Assembly (NCBI RefSeq): GCF_000615905.1
Contig: NZ_BAMN01000004.1
Location: forward strand, 62,001-126,000
Source: Companilactobacillus nodensis DSM 19682 = JCM 14932 = NBRC 107160
GTDB lineage: Bacteria; Bacillota; Bacilli; Lactobacillales; Lactobacillaceae
DNA: 64,000 bases
Reading direction: 5' to 3'
Shown: positions 57,076 to 64,000 of the stretch, in pieces
Layout of the letters: each line of letters starts with the position of its first letter
Position numbering within the stretch: the first letter of the stretch is position 1
Position numbers and translations under genes: made by a program
The notes under the pieces: model-generated
Database searches by the model: none
Told to the model about the DNA's origin: nothing
The model's input: only the letters and a program-made list of their open reading frames with translations

Positions 57076-59055
57076 TTATTTGATCGTAACTTTAACAACT
57101 TCATCATCAGAATCAATCTTTCGGTCAAGTGTCTGATACTTCATATAACCAACAACAGGCATATTAGTGATAATGACCATGACGTCTGTCTTTTTACCAG
57201 CTTCTTCAACCTTAGCGAGATTCATATCGGCTAACGCATCACCGTGGACAACTTTTTGTCCTTCAGTGACTAAGACATTAAATGGCTCACCTTTTAGTTG
57301 AACCGTATCAATTCCCATATGAACCAAAACTTCTAATCCATTAGGGGTAGTAATACCAATAGCATGCTTAGTTGGGAAAACCGTCGATATCTCCCCATCA
57401 ACTGGTGCAACAATTTTTCCATCGGTTGGAATGACTGCATAACCATCACCAAGCATCTTTTGAGCAAAGGTCGGATCAGATACGTTCTCAATATCTTCTA
57501 ACTCACCATTGCCTATACTATAGAAGATATCCGTCTCACCTGACTTGATATTATCAGCGACGGGAGCCGTTGGCTCTTCTTTTTTAGTTGATGTAGCAGC
57601 GGTTACAGCTGCATTTTCTTTGTATAATTTGTTCAAAGCACCCGCAACAAATTGCACTTCAGTTCCAATAACGATTTGAATGTTGTTCTTATCCAAGATA
57701 TTGATACCTGCGGCACCGGATGACTTAACTGTGGCTTGGTCAACTTTATCAGTATCAAATAATTGAAGACGTAAGCGTGTCGTACAGTTATCAATGACTT
57801 TGATATTATCATGACCGCCAATACCGGCATAAACCTTTTTGGCAGCAATCATATACTTATCATCATCGTCGAATGTTTCGACTGCAACTGAATCATCATT
57901 AGTTGTTTCTAATGGTTCACGACCTGGCGTCATCAGATTAAACTTCTTGATAGCAAAGTTAAATCCGAAGTAATAAATGAATGCCATGACTACACCTTGA
58001 GCCAATAGCATCAAGGGATGATTGGCAATTGGCATGTGCAAACTCAGGACATAATCGACTAATCCGGCACTGAATGTAAATCCAGCTGTCCAATGCATGA
58101 AAGCAGCAAATGCCATTGATAAACCTGTGAAAACGGCATGGATCACATATAGTGGCCAAGCAACGAACATAAATGAAAATTCTAGCGGTTCGGTAACACC
58201 GGTAAAGAATGATGCAAAAGCTCCAGCCATCATCAACCCGGCGGTGGCCTTTTTACGTTCTGGCAAAGCATTCTGATAAATAGCTAAGGCACCAGCTGGT
58301 AATCCAAACATCATAACGGGGAAATATCCTGCTAGATACATACCTGTGATACCTCTTGTTCCTTTATTTGCCCAGAAATTACCAATATCATTGATACCGG
58401 CAATATTGAATTCAAAGACTTGGTTCAATGCTTGATGTAATCCTGTTGGGATCAACAAGCGATTGAAGAATCCGAACAATCCAGCACCCCATGGTCCGAG
58501 TTGAACGAAGAACTTACCAAATGAAATTAGAGCGTTATATAACGTTGGCCAAACAAATAGTAAAATAACGGTGAACAATAACATAACTAATGAAGCCATG
58601 ATAGGTACCAATCTCTTACCACTAAAGAATAATAATGCCATTGGTAATTTTGTTTCGTGGAATCGATCATATAACGCCGCTGCAGTTAATCCGGCAATGA
58701 TACCGATGAAGACATTACCTGAGATGGCATTAAAAGCTGGATCAACATTTTTAACGCTGATGCCTTTTAACAGTGCGACGTTAGCAGGAGCCAATACTCC
58801 AACCGGTACAATGTAAGCTACCACACCAGCTAATGCTGATGCTCCGTCTTTTTCCTTAGCTATCCCCAGTGCTAACCCAACTGCAAACAACAGTGCAAGT
58901 TGCCCCAGAATAGCAGTACCACCTGCTTGTAAGAATTGCGCTAGAGCCCAATTAGCTGGCATCCAGTGTCCAATACCTACAAGAAGGGCTGCTGCTGGTA
59001 GAACGGCAACGGGAAGTTGAAGTGAACGTCCCATTCTTTGTAAATATGTTTTCAT
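57076..59055 (-). CDS. nagE: PTS IICBA, N-acetylglucosamine type (NagE-like)
   Basis: 659 residues from ATG 59055. IIC (1-380) with RMGRSLQLPVAVLPAAALL, RLLIPTGLHQALNQVFEF and GVTEPLEFSFMFVA; IIB with phospho-Cys in DNCTTRLRLQL (about 423); IIA with phospho-His in VLVHMGIDTVQLKG (about 579). The IIC pattern resembles NagE more than PtsG, and three NagR-like palindromes lie upstream. Glucose remains possible. Confidence 0.88.
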   Translation of the reverse strand: MKTYLQRMGRSLQLPVAVLPAAALLVGIGHWMPANWALAQFLQAGGTAILGQLALLFAVGLALGIAKEKDGASALAGVVAYIVPVGVLAPANVALLKGISVKNVDPAFNAISGNVFIGIIAGLTAAALYDRFHETKLPMALLFFSGKRLVPIMASLVMLLFTVILLFVWPTLYNALISFGKFFVQLGPWGAGLFGFFNRLLIPTGLHQALNQVFEFNIAGINDIGNFWANKGTRGITGMYLAGYFPVMMFGLPAGALAIYQNALPERKKATAGLMMAGAFASFFTGVTEPLEFSFMFVAWPLYVIHAVFTGLSMAFAAFMHWTAGFTFSAGLVDYVLSLHMPIANHPLMLLAQGVVMAFIYYFGFNFAIKKFNLMTPGREPLETTNDDSVAVETFDDDDKYMIAAKKVYAGIGGHDNIKVIDNCTTRLRLQLFDTDKVDQATVKSSGAAGINILDKNNIQIVIGTEVQFVAGALNKLYKENAAVTAATSTKKEEPTAPVADNIKSGETDIFYSIGNGELEDIENVSDPTFAQKMLGDGYAVIPTDGKIVAPVDGEISTVFPTKHAIGITTPNGLEVLVHMGIDTVQLKGEPFNVLVTEGQKVVHGDALADMNLAKVEEAGKKTDVMVIITNMPVVGYMKYQTLDRKIDSDDEVVKVTIK

Positions 59056-59108
59056 TTTTGTGTTTTCCCTCCAAAAATAGCAAAATAAATCAACGAATCC
59101 TATATTAA

Positions 59109-59207
59109 TGGTATACCTGCAATATTTCAAGAAAAAATCATTGTGGTATATACCTATGAAATGATTAGCTATATTTTCATGATTTATATATTAATAATTG
59201 GTATACC
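59109..59207. promoter_or_regulatory. Three NagR/GntR-like operator palindromes
   Basis: TGGTATACC at 59109 and 59199, and TGGTATATACC at 59144. They resemble the TGGTNTAGACCA type bound by GntR-family NagR regulators of GlcNAc genes. Confidence 0.5.
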
Positions 59208-59263
59208 CCATTAATGATAATTTTATGCTTCAATATAACAAAATTCTAATATGATTATTAAGA

Positions 59264-59413
59264 TTGACATAATTGCAAATACCTGTTAATTTATATATAT
59301 AATATTTTTAAGGAGTGGAACTGGACTGAAAACGAATATCGCAATTATCTCCGGTACTAAAAGTTAATCACGTTTATTTAGGGCGCACTGCTGTTGAGCA
59401 ACGCGCTTTTTTT
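59264..59413 (+). promoter_or_regulatory. Leader with attenuator upstream of the P-type ATPase
   Basis: TTGACA and a weak TAATTT 17 bases on, then about 90 bases of possible aptamer sequence (GGAG with CTCC), then GCGC-TGCT/AGCA-GCGC hairpin with seven Ts, 56 bases before the gene. The layout is of a riboswitch or attenuator; I cannot assign a class. Confidence 0.5.
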
Positions 59414-59468
59414 AACCCTATTTTCAAAAAAACAAATAAATTACATTAATATTGAGGAGAAACAATAA

Positions 59469-62130
59469 TTGAAAAAGAAATTTTTTCAAATGGGATTAGA
59501 TGAACTAAAGGAACAAAATAACTTTGAGGATTTCAAACAAGGACTATCTGACACAGAGGCTGCCAAACGATTAGCCGCTGATGGTCCTAACAAACTTGAA
59601 TCACAAAAGACACCAAAGTGGAAAGTATTCCTGCGCCAATTCAAGAGTATGGTTATCTACGTTTTGATTGCCTCAACGCTGATCACCTTGCTGATGGGAC
59701 ATTATTCAGATTCGATCATTATCGGATTAGTAGTTATCATCAACGCGTTAATTGGATACTATCAAGAGACTAATGCTTCTGATGCGCTAGAAAAAATCAA
59801 ACAAATGCTCTCGACTGATGCAACTGTCTATCGAGAGGGCCAACGAAAAGATGTGCCAGCTGAAGAATTAGTTGTCGGCGATCTGGTCTTCTTAGAAGCT
59901 GGTGACAATGTCCCTGCCGACCTCAGAATCGTTGATTCTGACAACCTAAGGATTCAAGAATCAGCTTTGACTGGTGAAGCCAACTCAGTCGAAAAAATTG
60001 CTGAAGGAATCGATGAAGAAACAGTTGCTCTAGCTGACCAGGACAATATGGCCTTCGCTTCAACTGCCGTTACTAACGGTAGTGGTACCGGATTAGTTGT
60101 TGCCACAGCTGCAGAGACAGAAATCGGTAAGATCTCTACTTCTGTAAGTTCTGTTAAACAACGAAAGACTCCATTAATGACAGTCATCGACAAATTAGGA
60201 ACGAACACTTCTTACTTCATCGTTGCCGCCTCAGTCGTGATCTTCTTAATTGGATTAGTCTTCGACACTTATTCACTATCAGTCCTTGCATTAGCTGTTG
60301 TTGCCATGATGGTTGGTGCCATTCCTGAAGGATTACCTGCTACTACATCGGTTATTCTTGCCAAAGGTGTTAGTGATATGGCTAAGAATCAAAACACCAT
60401 CGTCAAAACTTTGCCAGCCGTTGAAACATTAGGTTCAGTTGACGTTGTTGCAACTGATAAGACTGGTACACTGACAAAAAATGAAATGACCGTAACGGAT
60501 ATTATGATCGGCAATGAAGAATATCAGGTTAGTGGAATCGGTTATCGACCAGAGGGACAAATCACCCATAATGGTCAACCCGTCGTGATCGACGAAAAAC
60601 TTCAGTTACTATTGGAAGCTGGTTATGAAGCCAACGATACCGACTTAGCTGAAGAAAATGGTCATTGGGTCATCAACGGTGAACCTACTGACGGTGCCTT
60701 CCTCACGCTTTATCACAAAGTTGTACCTTATGGTACAGCCGATAAATATGAAGAATTAGATATCCTCCCCTTTGACTCTGACTTCCGTTACATGGCCAAA
60801 TTAGTCAAAGACAAAGATGACAATCGACTATTGTTCGTTAAAGGTTCACCAGATAAGTTACTAGAAATGGCTCAAAAAAATGACTCCAACTTTGACTATG
60901 ACAAATGGTTTAACTTAGTCAAACGATTCTCTGAAGAAGGTAAACGTGTTATCGCCGTTGGTTATGAAAAACAACCTAATACCTTAAACGAGATAACTCA
61001 TGAGATCATTACTGATGGACTTAACTTCTTAGGATTAGTTGCCATCATCGATCCGCCTCGTGAAGAAGTTATCGAAGCCCTAAAGGTTATGCGTGCAGCT
61101 GGTGTTGAAGTAAAAATGATTACCGGTGATAACGCCATAACTGCCAAAACTATTGGTGAGAAACTTGGACTTGCAGAAACGATCCACGCCATTACAGGTC
61201 CTGAATGGGATGAGTTGAATGACGAGGAACGTATTCAAGCCGCTGACAAGAATCAAGTCTTCGCAAGAACTACTCCAAGTAATAAGATTGAAATTATCGA
61301 AGCTTTACAAAAAAACAATAAAGTCACTGCCATGACTGGTGACGGTGTTAATGACGCCCCGGCCTTGAAACGTTCTGATATTGGTGTTGCCATGGGTATT
61401 AAAGGTACTGACGTTGCCAAGGATTCAGCTGATATGGTCTTAACTGATGATAACTTCGCTACTATATCAACTGCCATTAAAGAAGGCCGTCGAATCTTCG
61501 ACAATATCAAGAAGAGTATTCTCTACTTACTACCTATTTCGTCTCCGAAGGTCTGATTGTGGCCTATGCCATCTTGACTAAAAATGAAATTCCACTACAC
61601 CCGACTCAGTTACTCTGGATCAACATGGTTTCAGCCATTACGATCCAATTTGCTTTGATTTTTGAACCAGCTGAAGACGGAATCATGAATCGACCACCAC
61701 GTAAGACTGGTGCTAAGTTTATGAGTCGACATGACGTATTCCAAATGGCCTATGTCGCTATACTTATCGCTGGTGTCAGTTTAGTTGTTGACGCCTGGTT
61801 AGTCGGTAACGGCGTTAGTCAAACAATCGCAAGTACAACTATGGTCAACGTGTTAGTTGTTGGTAAAATATTCTACCTATTCAACATCCGTACACCAAAG
61901 CTTGCTCTGTCAAAAGAATTATTCTCCAACATGTATGCCTTCGTCTTCGTTGGATTAATGATCATATTGCAACTTATCTTGACTTATGTACATTCATGCA
62001 AGATATTTTCCATACCGGTTCAATAGGATTACCTGAATGGGGACTTGCTGTGATCGGTGGAATCATCGTTCTTGCAGTCGCTGAATTCGACAAAATAATC
62101 CGATTATTAATGAACAAGAAAGCTGCATAA
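59469..62130 (+). CDS. Cation-transporting P-type ATPase (Ca2+-type, P2), twice frameshifted
   Basis: About 888 residues when repaired. TTG start behind GAGGAG. N-terminal cation ATPase domain, A-domain TGEA loop (TGES usually), PEGLPA in M4 (Ca2+/cation site), phosphorylation DKTGTLTKNE, hinge TGDGVNDAPALKRSD. The reading breaks at about 61541-61544 (ATTTCGTCTCC lacks a T; then LIVAYAILTKNE continues) and at about 61989-61992 (GTACATTC lacks a C; then MQDIFHTGSIGLPEW continues to 62130). Both are single-base losses. Confidence 0.88.
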
Positions 62131-62131
62131 T

Positions 62132-62170
62132 AAAAGACGCCCCAGCCATTTGGCTGGAGCGTCTTTTTAT
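62132..62170. terminator. Bidirectional terminator
   Basis: AAAAGACGC-CCAGCC/GGCTGG-GCGTCTTTT stem between convergent genes. Confidence 0.9.
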
Positions 62171-62901
62171 TGTGTCGCAACTAATGGATAGTCATTATCC
62201 AAAATATAACCAAAGCCGCGAACCGTCTTGATCCATGTTGGTGAAGAAGGATTCTCTTCTAGCTTGTCCCGTAAGTGACTAATATGAATATCGATCGTAC
62301 GACTTGACCCTGCTGCATCGTAGCCCCAAACACCAGATAATAATTGTTCTCGGCTTAGAACTTGCCCACGATGTTGCATCAGATACCACAAAAGGCTGAA
62401 TTCCTTAGGCGTAAGCCCCAGATCCATTCCTTCATGAGATACCCTAAAGTGTTTCAAATCTATCGATAGATCATGACACTGGACAGTGTGCTTAACATCT
62501 TTGGCAATTTTTTTCTTAGCTTGATTAACGGCAAACTTGTCATAGACCCAAAACAATTGTTTGAACTTCGAAATCAGTTCTGGATATGATAATGGTTCTA
62601 CTAAATAGGCGTCAACATTAATATCGTAAAATAATTTACACTCGTCTTTTTTTCTTGTTGGAGATAAGACAACGATGGGACCATCGATCTTGTCACGTAT
62701 TTCTTTTAGAGTGTTCAATGATGTCTTTAAATCGGTTGTCGCTAAGTCCCAGATCAGGCCAGATACATCGTCATCATTTACCATTTCAACAGTCTTCTCA
62801 GGTGTTGTCATATTGTGAATGAACCAGCCCTGACTGTTACAATAGCTATTCATTTCAATGAATAATGGCAGATTTTTACTTAATAATACCAATGGTCGCA
62901 T
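62167..62901 (-). CDS. OmpR/PhoB-type response regulator with degenerate receiver
   Basis: 244 residues. C-terminal winged helix is normal (LTPKEFSLLWYLMQHRGQVLSREQLL, RTIDIHISHLRDKLEENP, VRGFGYIL). The receiver lacks the acidic pair after beta-1 (LVLLSKN) and the Lys after beta-5 (VEPLS); only the Asp (LIWDLATTD) remains. No sensor kinase gene is beside it. It faces pstS and may control phosphate genes, possibly without classical phosphorylation. Confidence 0.85.
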   Translation of the reverse strand: MRPLVLLSKNLPLFIEMNSYCNSQGWFIHNMTTPEKTVEMVNDDDVSGLIWDLATTDLKTSLNTLKEIRDKIDGPIVVLSPTRKKDECKLFYDINVDAYLVEPLSYPELISKFKQLFWVYDKFAVNQAKKKIAKDVKHTVQCHDLSIDLKHFRVSHEGMDLGLTPKEFSLLWYLMQHRGQVLSREQLLSGVWGYDAAGSSRTIDIHISHLRDKLEENPSSPTWIKTVRGFGYILDNDYPLVATQ

Positions 62902-63095
62902 AGATCCAACCTCTTTCCGCTCATAAATATTGCGTCTTCCCTTTATGTAACATGATTATAACTTATAATCAGATGGCCGTAATCTATTTTGCATAAAATG
63001 CACATTCTATTTTGATATAGACCAATACAAATAGAATAATCGTCCGTTCAGGCAATTTCAAACAAATTTGTTTATACATCCATTATAAAAATATA

Positions 63096-63134
63096 AATAC
63101 AATATTTACACAATCTTTACAAACAACAAACAAG
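63096..63134 (+). promoter_or_regulatory. PhoP-box-like direct repeats before pstS
   Basis: TTTACA at 63107 and 63118 spaced by 11 bases, with weaker TAAATA (63096) and CAAACA (63129) in the same phase: the TTAACA-N5 arrangement of Gram-positive PhoP boxes. TATACAT follows as a -10 candidate. Confidence 0.65.
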
Positions 63135-63196
63135 TTTTATACATCATCGAGTTATATTTGCATCATGTACTAAATATTGTTAGTAAGGGGTTAGTT

Positions 63197-64000
63197 ATGA
63201 AAAAGAAAAATATCATTTCTGCGATCCTTTTATTCGGTGCTTTCATTGCCGTTTTAACTGGATGCAGCAACAATAGCAAGAGTAGTTCTAGTTCATCAGA
63301 TTCCAGCGCTTCAGGTAAAATCACTGCGGTCGGATCAACGGCACTACAACCTTTAGTAGAAAAAGCTGCAAGCAATTTCCAAAAAGACAATAGTAAAATC
63401 AGCATCACCGTTCAAGGTGGAGGTTCTGGTACAGGTCTTAGCCAAGTACAAGACGGATCAGTTGCCCTTGGTAACTCTGATATCTTTGCAGAATCAAAAG
63501 ACGGTATCGATGCTAAGAAGCTTGTCGATCACAAGGTGGCTGTAGTTGGTATGGCTCCAGTTGTTAACAAAGAAACAGGCGTTAAAAACCTAACAATGGA
63601 TCAATTGAAGAAGATCTTCACAGGCAAAATCACTAACTGGAAAGATGTTGGTGGTAAGGATCAAGAAATAACAGTTGTTAACCGTGCCGAAGGTAGTGGT
63701 ACTCGTGCAACATTCGAAGACGCCGTTCTCGGTGGCGACAAAGCTGTTAAATCACAAGAACAAGATTCAAATGGTACTGTTCAAAAAATTGTTGAAAGTA
63801 CACCGGGTGCTATCAGTTATCTAGCATTCTCATACATCAACGACAAAGTACAAGCTGTATCAATCAACGATGTTAAACCTACAGATACAAATGTTGAAAC
63901 AAATGATTGGCCTATCTGGTCATATGAACATATGTATACAAAGGGTGAAGCTAAAGATGCCACAGCTAAATTCTTGAAATACATGGACTCAAGTGCAGTT
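63197..64000 (+). CDS. pstS: PstS, phosphate-binding lipoprotein (runs off the window)
   Basis: 268 codons are visible, no stop yet. Start ATG 63197 behind AAGGGG. Lipoprotein signal with lipobox LTGC (C23), a Ser-rich linker, then PBP fold: GSTALQPLVEKAA, GGGSGTGLSQVQDG, RAEGSGTRATFEDA phosphate contacts. Captures phosphate for PstCAB, expected downstream. Induction by phosphate limitation fits the PhoP-like repeats upstream. Confidence 0.95.
   Translation, partial: MKKKNIISAILLFGAFIAVLTGCSNNSKSSSSSSDSSASGKITAVGSTALQPLVEKAASNFQKDNSKISITVQGGGSGTGLSQVQDGSVALGNSDIFAESKDGIDAKKLVDHKVAVVGMAPVVNKETGVKNLTMDQLKKIFTGKITNWKDVGGKDQEITVVNRAEGSGTRATFEDAVLGGDKAVKSQEQDSNGTVQKIVESTPGAISYLAFSYINDKVQAVSINDVKPTDTNVETNDWPIWSYEHMYTKGEAKDATAKFLKYMDSSAV

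Larger units (their letters stand above)
59056..59468. other. Divergent control region, PTS and P-type ATPase
   Basis: 413 bases. The PTS side holds the three NagR-like palindromes; the ATPase side has a promoter-like TTGACA (59264) and a leader ending in a terminator hairpin at 59383. No gene seen. Confidence 0.7.

Noticed and set aside
59300-59420. yybP-ykoY (Mn2+) riboswitch before the P-type ATPase
   Set aside because: The leader has AAGGAGTGG but not the conserved GGGGAGTAG nor the second conserved loop of this class.
1-64000. CRISPR arrays, tRNA or rRNA genes, insertion-sequence transposases
   Set aside because: I looked for regularly spaced direct repeats, tRNA GTTCRA arms, 16S/23S/5S blocks and DDE or HUH transposase ORFs and found none.

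Overview
The window comes from a low-GC Gram-positive bacterium of the Lactobacillaceae. It carries PepC, PepX, a mannose-PTS with DUF956, Kup, DarA, YabA, the small bacterial SRP RNA, GTG/TTG starts and GGAGG ribosome sites. A Companilactobacillus-type genome is my best guess from gene content alone. I could not test this.

Layout. 1-22 kb is core housekeeping, almost all on the minus strand: tsaB, folT behind a probable THF riboswitch, an acyl-ACP thioesterase, the rsmI-yabA-holB-darA-tmk and yaaL-recR-ebfC-dnaX blocks, the SRP RNA, tadA, ribosomal proteins L7/L12-L10-L1-L11, nusG-secE-rpmG, a sigma factor, rlmB-mrnC-cysS-gltX, a PIN/TRAM protein, radA and dut. 22-33 kb is mixed: rpiA, pepC, pepX, kup, a broken phosphoglycerate mutase, a CDF exporter and membrane proteins. 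33.6-37 kb is a mannose-family PTS operon with cre and sigma-54-like signals. 37.6-39.8 kb holds a DUF4867 protein and a frameshifted NADH-oxidase-like gene. 57-64 kb holds a GlcNAc-type PTS, a frameshifted P-type ATPase, an atypical response regulator and the start of pstS behind PhoP-box-like repeats.

The centrepiece is a 20-gene minus-strand operon (39.86-55.13 kb) for a glycyl-radical bacterial microcompartment that degrades choline. CutC carries every active-site residue I know of from choline trimethylamine-lyase, at a constant +4 offset from the Desulfovibrio enzyme. With it come the CutD activase, aldehyde dehydrogenase CutF, alcohol dehydrogenase, PduL phosphotransacylase, five BMC-H-type shell proteins, an EutS-like and a GrpU-like shell protein, an EutN pentamer, and EutJ/P/Q/T-like accessory proteins. 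Inferred flow: choline gives trimethylamine plus acetaldehyde; acetaldehyde is split between ethanol and acetyl-CoA; PduL makes acetyl phosphate. A second aldehyde dehydrogenase homologue has lost its catalytic cysteine. A MerR-family gene lies upstream. The operon promoter has the 19-bp spacer typical of MerR activation, and both it and the merR promoter carry CcpA (cre) sites.

Two further results stand out. First, a dispersed structured element is present in four copies (about 0.8, 5.8, 24.4 and 47.8 kb). Its helices change sequence completely but stay paired, while its internal-loop sequences are conserved. Three copies start exactly at a stop codon, one of them inside the choline operon. 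Second, six reading-frame breaks (rsmI, gpmA, nox, eutQ, and two in the P-type ATPase) are each explained by one missing base in a short homopolymer. This looks more like systematic sequencing error than gene decay.
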